Shown here in pieces: positions 21,489 through 30,039 of a stretch of DNA of 64,000 nucleotides; position 1 is the stretch's first letter, and each line of letters begins with the position of its first letter. A program made the translations under genes and the position numbers. Below the pieces are notes generated by a model that was given only the letters and a program-made list of their open reading frames with translations, did not search any database and was not told the DNA's origin. Source of the DNA: Paracoccus saliphilus (GTDB lineage: Bacteria > Pseudomonadota > Alphaproteobacteria > Rhodobacterales > Rhodobacteraceae); the NCBI RefSeq assembly GCF_028553805.1, contig NZ_CP067140.1:1-64000 (forward strand), written 5' to 3'.

Positions 21489-22543
21489 AGCAGATGTCCC
21501 GATTTCCGGGCCTTGGTGTCCAGATAACCGGTGTTGAAGCGATTGCGGGGCGTGATCAGCGCCACCCGTTCAGCGACGCTGATGCCCTGACCTTCCAGCA
21601 TCTCGACCTTGCGTGGGTTGTTGGTCATCAGGCGCACCGTATCGAAACCCAAGCGACGCAGCAGCGCCGCTCCGATGCGGAAGTCGCGTTCGTCATCCTC
21701 GAAGCCCAACCGATGATTTGCCTCGACCGTATCGAAGCCCTGATTCTGCAGGTCATAAGCGCGCATCTTGTTGGCAAGCCCGATCCCGCGCCCTTCCTGG
21801 TTGAGGTAAAGAAGCACACCCGCTCCTGCCTGCCCCATCGCCGTTAGCGCAGATTGCAGTTGTGGACCGCAATCGCATTTCAGGCTGCCAAGCACATCGC
21901 CGGTGAAGCAGGCGGAGTGCAGCCGGGTCAGAACCGGCGCATCGCGAGGCGGGTCGCCGATTTCGATGGCGTAGTGCTCTGTGCTGCCATCATCCGGACG
22001 GAATATATGAAGGCGCGACCGCTCCGCCGCCAATAAAGGCAGCCGGGCAGAGGCGACAGGCGCCATCGCGGCCTCTCCCGCCAATTGCGCCAGCAACGGT
22101 CCCGCGGCAAGAACCGTCAGGCCGGGCTGTGCCTCTGCGGGGACCATCAGCATCGCGGGCAAGAGCTGTGCCGATTTGGCCAGCGCGAGCGCCGCCTGAT
22201 GGGGCTGAACCTCTCCGCCGCGTTGCGTGAGCAGGGGGCCTTTCATCGGGGTCATCAGGTCGCCCGCTGGATCGGCCAATGCCCTGAGCCAGCGCAAATC
22301 ACCATCTTTCGGCACCTGAACCCGTGCGAGACCGTCGTCATAGACGCGGGCCTTGAGGGTCTCGGCCCTGCGGCCAGTCAGCGCCAGAATATTCTGACCC
22401 AAGGCGTGCATGTCGGCCAGCCGCTCTGCCGACAGCGTTTCAACCGCCGCGACAAGGTAGCTGCCAATCACGACCGGCAACCCCATACGCAGATCTGCGC
22501 GGGCGCGGGAGATGGTCTCGGTCAGGGTCGGTATCAGGCTCAT
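21485..22543 (-). CDS. ribA: GTP cyclohydrolase II with degenerate RibB-like N-terminal domain
   Basis: First committed step of riboflavin synthesis, opening GTP. 352 residues. The C-terminal half has the RibA zinc cysteines (CFTGDVLGSLKCDCG, about 213-227) and NQEGRGIGLANKMRAYDLQ (about 248-266). The N-terminal 165 residues look like a decayed dihydroxybutanone-phosphate synthase (RibB): traces such as ILALTGRRAETL and QPHQAALALAKSAQLLPA align with RibB, but the acidic catalytic segment (DDEDRENEGD in RibB) is missing. RibB activity is therefore not expected here. Divergent from the response regulator with 131 bp between. Confidence 0.9.
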   Translation of the reverse strand: MSLIPTLTETISRARADLRMGLPVVIGSYLVAAVETLSAERLADMHALGQNILALTGRRAETLKARVYDDGLARVQVPKDGDLRWLRALADPAGDLMTPMKGPLLTQRGGEVQPHQAALALAKSAQLLPAMLMVPAEAQPGLTVLAAGPLLAQLAGEAAMAPVASARLPLLAAERSRLHIFRPDDGSTEHYAIEIGDPPRDAPVLTRLHSACFTGDVLGSLKCDCGPQLQSALTAMGQAGAGVLLYLNQEGRGIGLANKMRAYDLQNQGFDTVEANHRLGFEDDERDFRIGAALLRRLGFDTVRLMTNNPRKVEMLEGQGISVAERVALITPRNRFNTGYLDTKARKSGHLL

Positions 22544-22674
22544 GGCGGGCTATTTTGAAACATTCTGAAACATAGTGCCTTTTTCCGACAACTCCATGTG
22601 AGAATTCTGACATGAAGCTGGACGGATCGAGGGCTTACCCCCACTCCTTTGCGCAATGACGCAAAGGAGGCAAC

Positions 22675-23361
22675 ATGCCTGGACTGAAAAAAATTTTGCT
22701 GGTCGATGACGAAGAAGATCTGCGCGAGGCGTTGGCAGAACAATTGGCGGCGACCGATGACTTTGAAGTGATCGAGGCCGGAACCGGCTCCGAGGCGGTC
22801 GAAGCGACGAAGAACGCCATCTATGATCTGGTGATTCTCGATGTGGGCCTGCCCGACACCGATGGTCGCGAACTGTGCAAGAAGCTGCGCAAGCTGAATG
22901 TCAAATGCCCTGTCGTCATGCTGACCGGCCACGACACGGATGCCGATACGATCCTTGGGCTGGATGCGGGGGCCAATGATTACGTGACTAAGCCCTTCAA
23001 GTTCCCGGTTCTGCTGGCTCGTCTGCGCGCCCAGCTTCGCACGCATGAACAATCCGAGGACGCGATTTTCCAGCTTGGACCCTATACCTTCAAGCCGGCG
23101 ATGAAGATGCTGATCGATCAGAAGGAGCGCAAGATCCGGCTGACCGAGAAGGAAACCAATATCCTCAAGTTTCTCTATCGCGCACAGGACGGCGTTGTGC
23201 CGCGCGACATCCTGTTGCACGAGGTGTGGGGATATAATGCGGGCGTGACGACGCATACGCTCGAGACCCATATCTATCGCCTGCGCCAGAAGATAGAGCC
23301 CGATCCCTCGAATGCCCGGCTGCTGGTGACTGAATCCGGAGGCTATCGCCTGATCGCCTGA
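22675..23361 (+). CDS. OmpR-family response regulator
   Basis: 228-residue two-component regulator. The receiver domain (about 5-118) has the acidic pair VDDEED (about 11-16), the phospho-acceptor in VILDVGLPD (D about 55) and the lysine in NDYVTKPFK (about 106). The C-terminal winged helix (about 130-228) carries LTEKETNILKFL and THTLETHIYRLRQKIEP. No kinase gene is adjacent. It resembles the essential CenR-type regulators of alphaproteobacteria, but I cannot confirm that from sequence alone. A strong AAAGGAGG site precedes the ATG. Confidence 0.92.
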   Translation: MPGLKKILLVDDEEDLREALAEQLAATDDFEVIEAGTGSEAVEATKNAIYDLVILDVGLPDTDGRELCKKLRKLNVKCPVVMLTGHDTDADTILGLDAGANDYVTKPFKFPVLLARLRAQLRTHEQSEDAIFQLGPYTFKPAMKMLIDQKERKIRLTEKETNILKFLYRAQDGVVPRDILLHEVWGYNAGVTTHTLETHIYRLRQKIEPDPSNARLLVTESGGYRLIA

Positions 23362-23490
23362 TATGGATATCCCAAGCCTCGACGGCGAGGCTGTACCCGT
23401 GGCAGGATGATTGGAACCGAATTGGTGATGACGCGTTTTGCCGCTGAAGCCCAGTGGTCGGTGGATGCGGCCATACCCCTCTCTCTGATG

Positions 23491-23517
23491 CCCCGGTACC
23501 CTGTGTGCCGGGGTTTC
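23491..23517 (+). terminator. Probable terminator downstream of the response regulator
   Basis: Stem CCCCGGTAC (23491-23499) with GTGCCGGGG (23505-23513), one G-U pair, 5-nt loop, then TTTCGTGTT. It lies in the 233-bp gap before the small membrane protein gene. The T-run is short, so efficiency is uncertain. Confidence 0.55.
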
Positions 23518-23594
23518 GTGTTGCAGACAGGAGTTTCGGGAACCCAATCGGCCTGCAGGGTGTTGCCCTATCAGGTCAAGCGGGAGTCTTTGAA

Positions 23595-23774
23595 ATGGAC
23601 TATATCTTCGGGATTGTCATCTTCGTGCTGGATGTCTGGGCGATTGCGCAGGTCATCAATACGAATGAACCGATGAGCAAGAAGATCCTGTGGATCGCGA
23701 TCATTGTGATACTGCCGATTCTGGGGCTGATCATCTGGTATTTCATGGGGCCAAAATCGAACGTCTCTCTCTAG
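23595..23774 (+). CDS. Small PLDc_N-type membrane protein
   Basis: 59-residue protein with two hydrophobic helices: MDYIFGIVIFVLDVWAIAQV and ILWIAIIVILPILGLIIWY, joined by a short NTNEPMSKK loop. This matches the PLDc_N domain, which is normally the membrane anchor of cardiolipin synthases but also occurs alone as here. The function of the solo form is unknown. The ATG at 23595 gives the domain start; the frame stays open upstream to 23454 but that stretch is GC-rich and not family-like. Convergent with the Smr gene, 5 bp apart. Confidence 0.75.
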   Translation: MDYIFGIVIFVLDVWAIAQVINTNEPMSKKILWIAIIVILPILGLIIWYFMGPKSNVSL

Positions 23775-23779
23775 GACGT

Positions 23780-24370
23780 TCATTTTCGCAAATAGACGTA
23801 GTAGGCGCCTTCGCCGCCATGCCGGTAATGCGCAGCGGTGACTTGCTGAACCACCCCGGTCAGGGGCATTCGGTGTAGCCAATGCGGCACCTGGTGCCGA
23901 AGTGCTCCGGGGCGCGTGGGCAAGGGGCCGTGCTCGCCGCGGCCCTTGCCTGTTATGACCAGAACCAGACGCAGTCCATTCGCGTGGCAGGACAGGATAA
24001 AGCGGACCAGTTCCGGCTGAGCCGCCGCCAAGGTCATCCCATGCAAATCCAGACGAGCTTCCGGGCGCAGCCTGCCCTGTATCATGCGTTTATAGATCTT
24101 GTGATCCATGCGCAGCGAAGATTCCGCCAGCCTTTCGGCCGGGTCGGGTGCCTTGCTATGCGTGGTTTTGGAAGGGGAGTCAGCGAATTGTCCGATGCGA
24201 AATCGTGGCAAAGCGGGCGGCTTCGCTTCAGGTTTCGTGCCGGGTTTGGCTATTGATTTTGGCAGGGGATCTATGGTTTTCCCGGATGGATGCAGGGCTT
24301 CGGTGGTGCGAGTGACGCGGGACCATAGTTCCCGTTCCTCGGGCGTCAGCCCCCTGCGCCGCCGTACCAT
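23780..24370 (-). CDS. Smr-domain (MutS2 C-terminal-like) protein
   Basis: 196-residue protein. Residues about 1-100 are a proline/lysine-rich, probably disordered region; the C-terminal Smr domain shows the diagnostic LDLHGMT (about 107-113) and LVLVITGKGRG (about 131-141) motifs. Smr domains are nucleases acting on DNA or RNA. The chosen ATG at 24370 lies one base after the stop of the Tim44-like gene (TGACATG), so the two are almost certainly cotranscribed; the longer frame upstream overlaps that gene. Confidence 0.88.
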   Translation of the reverse strand: MVRRRRGLTPEERELWSRVTRTTEALHPSGKTIDPLPKSIAKPGTKPEAKPPALPRFRIGQFADSPSKTTHSKAPDPAERLAESSLRMDHKIYKRMIQGRLRPEARLDLHGMTLAAAQPELVRFILSCHANGLRLVLVITGKGRGEHGPLPTRPGALRHQVPHWLHRMPLTGVVQQVTAAHYRHGGEGAYYVYLRK

Positions 24371-24371
24371 G

Positions 24372-25028
24372 TCAGCCAGTCGCGACGAGCTGCCAGTTCG
24401 GGTCGTCCTGTCCCATGCCGCGGCTGAAGGTCCAGACATCCCGCTGTTTGCGCGAAGCCTTGGGATCACCCTCTACAACATTGTCTGCGGCATCGCGGGT
24501 CGCCACGATCAATTCGGCCACGAACTGAACCGAAACCTCGGCCGTTCCTGTCTGGTTGTCGAACTCGGCGGAAGAAATTGTCGTTCCATGTGTTCCGAGA
24601 TACTGCGCTTCGACCGTTTGTCCCTGCGCATTGCGAGAGTCGATGACCGATTGGAATGCATCTGCGACCTCGTCGGCGAGGAACGGGCGTATTTCAGAGA
24701 TATCGCCTCGTTCGAATGCCAGAAGGATCATCTCATGTGCGGACTTTGCGCCGGTCAGGAAGTCGCCGACACTGAAGGACGGTTCCGCTCGTTTCATGGC
24801 GGTCAGCGCATCCGCGGCGGGACTGTCGGGCTCGACATGATCGATTATGTCGTGATCGACTTCATTCGCACTGCCATCGATCACCTCGAAGTTCCGGCGG
24901 TCTGTCTGGGGAGGTTCCGACTTGGTCGGCTCAAATCCGTCGCGCGTGCCCAGCACGTTGCGAAGCCGCAAAATCAGGAAAATCGCGATCGCGGCCAGAA
25001 CAAGCAGCTGGATCATCGGATTTGACAT
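24372..25028 (-). CDS. Tim44/TimA-family membrane-associated protein
   Basis: 218-residue protein with an N-terminal membrane anchor (IQLLVLAAIAIFLILRLRNVLG, given as about residues 6-27), an acidic linker and a C-terminal Tim44-like (NTF2-fold) domain from about residue 80 (FLTGAKSAHEMILLAFERGD) to the end. Bacterial homologues are anchored adaptors near the translocon-related secB/fxsA region in alphaproteobacteria; function is not well defined. Divergent from fxsA by 110 bp. Confidence 0.85.
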   Translation of the reverse strand: MSNPMIQLLVLAAIAIFLILRLRNVLGTRDGFEPTKSEPPQTDRRNFEVIDGSANEVDHDIIDHVEPDSPAADALTAMKRAEPSFSVGDFLTGAKSAHEMILLAFERGDISEIRPFLADEVADAFQSVIDSRNAQGQTVEAQYLGTHGTTISSAEFDNQTGTAEVSVQFVAELIVATRDAADNVVEGDPKASRKQRDVWTFSRGMGQDDPNWQLVATG

Positions 25029-25138
25029 TCAAGGAACCTCAATTCTGTACGCATCGGTTTGTATCTTCAGACTCCTTCATTATGTAGGGACTAGGCCGGG
25101 GCAAGTCCAGTTGCCGCCTCGGCAGGAAAGGGAATCAT

Positions 25139-25669
25139 ATGTGGTTATTCGGGCTTTTCCTTGCTGTACCGATCATCGAGATCGCGCTGTTCATACAGGT
25201 TGGCGGCCTGATCGGTCTATGGCCGACCCTGGGCATCGTCGTGCTGACCGCCGTTGTGGGGACGACACTCATGCGCAGTCAGGGTGCTCAGGCGTGGAAC
25301 GAAGTGAACCGAAGCTTCGCCGAGCTACGTGATCCCACCCGCCCGCTGGCGCATGGTGTCATGATCCTCATTGCGGGCATGCTGTTGCTAACCCCGGGTT
25401 TTTTCACCGACACGGTCGGCTTGCTGCTGTTGATCCCCGGCATACGCGAGTTGGTCATGAGCAAACTTGCCAGCCGAATTCACGTCGCGCATGTAGGTAC
25501 CAGGAGTGGACAGAGGCCACGGGAACCGCATCGCCCACCTTATGGTGACGGCGTGATTGATGGTGATTACGTGGTGGAAGAGGAGCCTCGGCAAAATGTG
25601 CCCGTCCCGCCCGATGTTTCGCCTTCGAATGATAAAAAGCGTGGTCATTCGGGCTGGACTCAGCATTGA
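25139..25669 (+). CDS. fxsA: FxsA-family membrane protein
   Basis: 176-residue inner-membrane protein. The FxsA core spans about residues 1-125: PIIEIALFIQVGGLIGLWPT, a second hydrophobic helix TLGIVVLTAVVGTTL, and LTPGFFTDTVGLLLLIPGIR, the family signature. The C-terminal 50 residues are polar. In E. coli, FxsA overproduction relieves phage T7 exclusion by the F plasmid; its normal job is unknown. Followed by secB after 58 bp. Confidence 0.88.
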   Translation: MWLFGLFLAVPIIEIALFIQVGGLIGLWPTLGIVVLTAVVGTTLMRSQGAQAWNEVNRSFAELRDPTRPLAHGVMILIAGMLLLTPGFFTDTVGLLLLIPGIRELVMSKLASRIHVAHVGTRSGQRPREPHRPPYGDGVIDGDYVVEEEPRQNVPVPPDVSPSNDKKRGHSGWTQH

Positions 25670-25727
25670 GGCGGATCAATCCGCCTGCTAGATACTTGGT
25701 TGCGTTCGAATAGAGAGGTTTACAAAT

Positions 25728-26264
25728 ATGGCCGATGAAAGCCAGCAGAATGGCTCCGCCCAAGCGGGACAAACCCAACAGCAGCAGGTGCGGATGCAGA
25801 TCCTGGCGCAATATATCCGCGATCTGTCTTTCGAGAATGCGGTAGCCCAAAAAGGTGCGCCAACGGGTGACGTACAACCCGAGATAAGCGTGCAGGTGAG
25901 TTTGGATGCCCGTAAGCGCGGAACAGAACATCAATATGAAGTGATCTCGAAATTCCGTGTGACATCGAAAAACAAGGAAGATGGACAGACTTTGTTCCTT
26001 GCCGAGCTCGATTACGGCGGCGTGTTCCATATCGAAGGCGTTCCCGAAGATCAGTTGCATCCTTTCCTGATGATTGAATGCCCGCGGATGCTGTTTCCCT
26101 TCGTGCGCCGCATCATTTCGGATCTGACGCGAGATGGTGGCTTCCCGCCGTTCAACATGGACCCGGTGGATTTCGTTGCGCTGTATCGTCAGGAATTGGC
26201 ACGACGCGCGGAACAGAAGAAGTCGGATCAACAGGCCGTTGCAGACGGTCCGGAAACGTCCTGA
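25728..26264 (+). CDS. secB: Protein-export chaperone SecB
   Basis: Tetrameric chaperone that keeps preproteins unfolded and passes them to SecA. The 178-residue product has a glutamine-rich N-terminal tail, the core QYIRDLSFENA (about 36-46), QYEVISKFRVTS, LAELDYGGVFHIEG (about 96-109) and CPRMLFPFVRRIISDLTRDGGFPP (about 121-144), all family landmarks. The ATG follows GAGAGG. The HD-domain gene begins 14 bp downstream and is likely cotranscribed. Confidence 0.96.
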   Translation: MADESQQNGSAQAGQTQQQQVRMQILAQYIRDLSFENAVAQKGAPTGDVQPEISVQVSLDARKRGTEHQYEVISKFRVTSKNKEDGQTLFLAELDYGGVFHIEGVPEDQLHPFLMIECPRMLFPFVRRIISDLTRDGGFPPFNMDPVDFVALYRQELARRAEQKKSDQQAVADGPETS

Positions 26265-26278
26265 CGGTTGAGGGGGCG

Positions 26279-26896
26279 ATGCCTGCAAAGCAACGGCGCG
26301 CCTGGCAGCGGATGCTGTCCGGGCGTCGACTTGATCTTCTCGATCCCACACCGGTCGATATAGAGATCGAAGACATCGCGCATGGTCTTGCCTTTGTTGC
26401 GCGGTGGAATGGCCAGACGCGTGGCGATTGGCCCTATTCCGTAGCCGAACATTCACTGCTGGTTGAACATATCTTCCAACGCTTGAACCCCGACGCCGAA
26501 CCCGTCTGGCGGTTGGCTGCGCTGCTGCATGATGCGCCGGAATATGTCATAGGCGACATGATTTCTCCGGTGAAGGCGGCGTTGGGGCAGGAATACGGCG
26601 CGATGGATGAGAGACTGACGGTAGCAATCCATCGCCGTTTTGGATTGCCGATCGAAATACCAGTTTCGATCAAGAAACGCATAAAGTCAGCCGATCGTAT
26701 ATCCGCTCGGCTCGAAGCCATTCAAATTGCCGGTTTTACATCGGGAGAGGCGAAACGGCTGTTTCCAATATCGAACGAGCAGATTCTAGGTGACCTGGAA
26801 ATAAAAATTCGTCCGCCAGCAGAAGTGCGAACAGATTTTTCATCCAGAGTTTCCCAGCTTCTTCACGGTATTGATCGCGCGAAGCGGGTGAAATAA
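26279..26896 (+). CDS. HD-domain phosphohydrolase (YfbR-like)
   Basis: 205-residue metal-dependent hydrolase. After a family N-terminal block (LDLLDPTPVDIEIEDIAHGL), the HD motif is seen as SVAEHSLLVEHI (about 55-66) and LLHDAPEYVIGDM (about 81-93), with further helices to the C-terminus. Relatives dephosphorylate nucleotides, but the substrate here is unproven. The frame is open upstream within secB from 26078; the ATG at 26279, just behind GAGGGGG, was chosen. A bidirectional terminator follows. Confidence 0.85.
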   Translation: MPAKQRRAWQRMLSGRRLDLLDPTPVDIEIEDIAHGLAFVARWNGQTRGDWPYSVAEHSLLVEHIFQRLNPDAEPVWRLAALLHDAPEYVIGDMISPVKAALGQEYGAMDERLTVAIHRRFGLPIEIPVSIKKRIKSADRISARLEAIQIAGFTSGEAKRLFPISNEQILGDLEIKIRPPAEVRTDFSSRVSQLLHGIDRAKRVK

Positions 26897-26926
26897 AAAG
26901 CGGTTGCGACGCCGCAACCGCTTTTT
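26895..26926. terminator. Bidirectional terminator between the HD hydrolase gene and hvrA
   Basis: 9-bp stem AGCGGTTGC (26899-26907) with GCAACCGCT (26914-26922), flanked by A-rich sequence on the left and TTTTT on the right, so it can act on both converging transcripts. Confidence 0.88.
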
Positions 26927-26930
26927 ATAA

Positions 26931-27242
26931 TCAAATTAACAGATCATCCAGGGATTTTCCGTTTTCCAAGGCTTCCAGGACCCAACGTGGTTTGCGGCCG
27001 CGACCGGTCCAGGTCAATGTCGGGTCGTCCGGATTGACGTATTTCGGAGCAACGGTGCCCGCACGCTTTGGTTTGCTGCCCGTCAACTCGGCCAAGTTGA
27101 AGCCATGTTCACGTGCAGCATTTTCAACAGCTGTCAGTGCTTCCCGACGTTTACGATCTTCATAGGAATTGATGGCTCGCTCCAATTTCGCTTGCAGATC
27201 GCGCAACTCTTTTAACGACAGCTTATCGAACTCAATGTCCAT
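26931..27242 (-). CDS. hvrA: HvrA-type H-NS-family nucleoid regulator
   Basis: 103-residue H-NS relative. The N-terminal coiled-coil oligomerisation region (LSLKELRDLQAKLERAINSY) is followed by a linker and the DNA-binding motif TWTGRGRKPRWV (about 80-91), which inserts in AT-rich minor grooves. In Rhodobacter capsulatus hvrA lies downstream of regA in a senC-regA-hvrA operon and tunes photosynthesis and nitrogen genes; the same order is present here. The ATG at 27242 is preferred to the in-frame GTG at 27257. Confidence 0.9.
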   Translation of the reverse strand: MDIEFDKLSLKELRDLQAKLERAINSYEDRKRREALTAVENAAREHGFNLAELTGSKPKRAGTVAPKYVNPDDPTLTWTGRGRKPRWVLEALENGKSLDDLLI

Positions 27243-27318
27243 TTTCGTTGTTTCCACGCAATTAACTCTAACGCTTCACGTATTATACTATCATGGTTCC
27301 TAGAATCTAATTTATTTA

Positions 27319-27873
27319 TTATCTGGGTCCGCGCTTGGCAAGAATTCGCTGCAATGTCCTTCGATGCATATGCAGGCGGCGAGCAGTTTCACTTACATTT
27401 CGATCACATTGCTCGAAAACACGCTGAATATGTTCCCATCTAATTCTATCGGCAGACATCAGATTATTAGGCGGGGGCGGTAAGGATTCCTTCGTGGAAA
27501 GCAGGGCAGAGGTTATGTCATTTGCATCTGCAGGCTTCGCCAGATAGTCGGTTGCACCCATTTTCACAGCAGCAACGGCTGTCGCTATGGCTCCATAGCC
27601 GGTCAAAACGATAATTCGGGCATCGGGACGACGTTCGCGCAGTTGATCAACGACATCCAACCCGTGACCATCCTCCAGTCTAAGATCGACCACGGCATAG
27701 GCGGGCGGTGCGTCGGCAATTATTTGCTCGGCATCGGCGACGCTAAGGGCGGTCCTTGGCCTGAAGCCACGCTTCTCCATCGCGCGGCCAAGCCGGTTCA
27801 CGAAAATTTCATCGTCATCGACCAATAGCAGAGAGGGGTCCGGCCCGATTTTGTCCGAGTTGCTGTCCGACAT
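27319..27873 (-). CDS. regA: Global redox response regulator RegA/PrrA
   Basis: 184-residue two-component regulator, exactly the usual length. The receiver domain has VDDDEIF (18-24), phospho-acceptor Asp63 in VVDLRLEDG, and LTGYGAIATAV with K in YLAKPAD; a polyproline linker (LPPPPNN) precedes a Fis-type helix-turn-helix with NVSETARRLHMHRRTLQRIL. In relatives it activates or represses respiration, CO2 and N2 fixation and photosynthesis genes when oxygen falls. The ATG at 27873 is chosen. It lies 62 bp after senC and upstream of hvrA. Confidence 0.96.
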   Translation of the reverse strand: MSDSNSDKIGPDPSLLLVDDDEIFVNRLGRAMEKRGFRPRTALSVADAEQIIADAPPAYAVVDLRLEDGHGLDVVDQLRERRPDARIIVLTGYGAIATAVAAVKMGATDYLAKPADANDITSALLSTKESLPPPPNNLMSADRIRWEHIQRVFEQCDRNVSETARRLHMHRRTLQRILAKRGPR

Positions 27874-27935
27874 GCATTGCCTTTGATCGAAGCGAATAGG
27901 CCCGGCCGAGTCGGGCACTATTCTAAGAACCCCAT

Positions 27936-28565
27936 TTATGTCGTGGCGTCAATAAAGCAAGCTGTGCGATCGGCCAAGGTCTCAGGGGGTTCGTCACGCG
28001 CGAAGAATTCGACGGTCTCGTTGCCTGGCATGACGAGATAGGTATTCGTCATGTGATCGACCAAATAATACTCGTCATCTTCCTCATCGTTCAGCTTGAA
28101 GTAGTTGCGCCAGCCCTTGTTGACTGCCGCTATTTCTCCCTCGCTGCCGGTCAGTCCGATCATTTCATCCGAGAAAGCATCGGTGAAATCCGCCAATACC
28201 TCCGGCGTGTCGCGGCGAGGATCAACGGTAATGAAGACGGTTTGCAAATCCATGCCGCGGTCTTTCAGGATTTCCGCGGTCTCCGCATTCCGTGCGCTGT
28301 CGAGTGGGCAGACATCGGGGCAGAAAGTATAGCCGAAATAAAGCAGCGAGGGCTTCGAGAAAACATCCTGATCGGTAACCCGATCCCCATCCTGGTTGGT
28401 AAGCGTGAACGAGGTGCCAAAGCTGTCCATGCCGCCCGCAACGGTGCTGGTGCTGCATTGCGCGTAAACATCTTCATTTTTCCCAAGGGTCAGATAAGCC
28501 GCGCCCGCAACCAGAACAACAATTGCGATGGCGGTTCCCGCCATAAGGATCTTGCGGTCTGCCAT
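27936..28565 (-). CDS. senC: SenC/PrrC (SCO1-family) copper-binding thioredoxin-fold protein
   Basis: Membrane-anchored periplasmic protein for cytochrome oxidase copper delivery, also linked to Reg signalling. 209 residues: one N-terminal membrane helix (about 8-27), then a thioredoxin fold with the copper ligands C82 and C86 in FCPDVCP and His171 in VDHMTNTYLV, all conserved. First gene of the senC-regA-hvrA unit and divergent from regB with 89 bp between, as in Rhodobacter. Confidence 0.94.
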   Translation of the reverse strand: MADRKILMAGTAIAIVVLVAGAAYLTLGKNEDVYAQCSTSTVAGGMDSFGTSFTLTNQDGDRVTDQDVFSKPSLLYFGYTFCPDVCPLDSARNAETAEILKDRGMDLQTVFITVDPRRDTPEVLADFTDAFSDEMIGLTGSEGEIAAVNKGWRNYFKLNDEEDDEYYLVDHMTNTYLVMPGNETVEFFARDEPPETLADRTACFIDATT

Positions 28566-28654
28566 TTATCTGCTCCGATTCAGATTGATCCACACATTGA
28601 TTGCTTATCCAGTGGACAGTATCAAGGCGCGCATTGTCGCAGCGGAGACATTCC

Positions 28655-29968
28655 ATGACGCAGGCCGAACCAATCAACATCGTGGAGAAAATTCCCCAGG
28701 CAGAGCCAATTCGAATGCGGACCTTGGCATTGCTGCGCTGGTTTGCAATTGCGGGCCAATTGACCGCGGTGATCACGGCGTCGAGCATGGGGATGGAGTT
28801 TCCCATGTTTCCGGCGTTGCTGTTGATTGCCATTGCCGGAGGCATGAATCTCTGGCTTTTCCTGCAGGCCCCGGCACGAAACTCTCCGAATAGTGTCGTG
28901 TTTCAGTTGCTCTTCGACGTGGCGCAAATCTCGGCGTTGTTGGGTTTGACCGGCGGTATGGCTAACCCTTTTGCCCTTCTCGTGCTCGCGCCAGTGACGA
29001 TTGCCGCGACTGCGTTGAACGCTCGGCATACTTTTTCATTAGGGGTCGCGACCGTTGCGCTGATCACTTTATCGGCATTGATGGCCATTCCGGTGTATTA
29101 TCCCGATGGAAGCGCCATAGAGCCTGATCCGTTGCTGAATATCGGGCACTGGCTGGCCCTGGTCATCGGGGTGTTCTTTTTCTCGGGCTATGCTCACCGT
29201 GTCACGGTCGAGCTGTCGGCAACATCGAATGCATTGTTTGCCACACAGATGGCATTGGCGCGAGAGCAGCGCTTGCAGCATCTGGGCGGTGTGGTTGCCG
29301 CTGCCGCGCATGAGATGGGAACACCTCTGGCAACCATCAAGCTAATTACCTCTGAGTTGATTGATGAACTCGACAATCGTCCCGAACTTGCGGACGACCT
29401 GACGAATTTGCGCGACTCGGCCGACCGATGCGCACATATCCTGCGCAGCATGGGGCGGGCGGGAAAGGATGACTTGCTACTGCATTCCGCCCCGCTCCGC
29501 ACCATTTTGGAGGATGCTGTTGGTCCGCATGCCGACCGTGGACCTTCGTTGGACATACATGCAACGAACATCAACATTCGCCGGGACCCGGCCGTCATCC
29601 ATGCGTTGCGCAACCTGATTCAGAATGCGGTGGATTTCGCGAACAAGCATGTCGTGATCGAAGCGACGCATGACGATCACGTGCTTTCCGTCTCTATCCG
29701 GGATGACGGTCCTGGATATCCGCCCAGCCTCCTCGCCCGGATAGGTGATCCTTTTCTCACCAGTCGCCGAACCGGGGCGCAGCGAGAAGGCTATGAGGGA
29801 ATGGGGTTGGGCCTTTTCATCGCCAAGACGTTGTTGGAACGGTCTGGTGCGCATCTGCATTTTTCGAACGGTGGACCGGGAGCGGTCGTCAATGTCGAAT
29901 GGCCGCTTGACCGGTTGCGTATTGATGAGCGTGCTGCGCTAGGCGAAAATCCACACCTGCAAAGCTGA
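28655..29968 (+). CDS. regB: Redox sensor histidine kinase RegB/PrrB
   Basis: 437-residue membrane kinase that phosphorylates RegA when the quinone pool or oxygen changes. About six N-terminal membrane helices include the quinone-linked TGGMANPF motif (about 99-106). The phospho-acceptor His219 lies in AAAHEMGTPLATIK; Cys259 in DRCAHILRSMG is exactly 40 residues after it, as is redox-active Cys265 relative to His225 in R. capsulatus RegB. The ATPase domain has NLIQNAVDFA, DDGPGYP and GMGLGLFIAK. The ATG at 28655 is chosen; the frame is open from 28601. Confidence 0.96.
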   Translation: MTQAEPINIVEKIPQAEPIRMRTLALLRWFAIAGQLTAVITASSMGMEFPMFPALLLIAIAGGMNLWLFLQAPARNSPNSVVFQLLFDVAQISALLGLTGGMANPFALLVLAPVTIAATALNARHTFSLGVATVALITLSALMAIPVYYPDGSAIEPDPLLNIGHWLALVIGVFFFSGYAHRVTVELSATSNALFATQMALAREQRLQHLGGVVAAAAHEMGTPLATIKLITSELIDELDNRPELADDLTNLRDSADRCAHILRSMGRAGKDDLLLHSAPLRTILEDAVGPHADRGPSLDIHATNINIRRDPAVIHALRNLIQNAVDFANKHVVIEATHDDHVLSVSIRDDGPGYPPSLLARIGDPFLTSRRTGAQREGYEGMGLGLFIAKTLLERSGAHLHFSNGGPGAVVNVEWPLDRLRIDERAALGENPHLQS

Positions 29969-30039
29969 CACTTGATTCTTTACCTTCTTTCGACGTAATT
30001 CATCTACAGGTTGAGTTGCGTTTTTGAAGGGGTTCATGC

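Noticed and set aside
23374..23395. Short inverted repeat AGCCTCG / CGAGGCT after the response regulator
   Set aside because: Only 7 bp with no T-run; the stronger hairpin at 23491 is the better terminator candidate.
28602..28612. DnaA-box-like TTATCCAGT near regB
   Set aside because: Two mismatches to TTATCCACA, alone, and not near dnaA; chance is more likely. The true origin lies outside the window or upstream of position 1.
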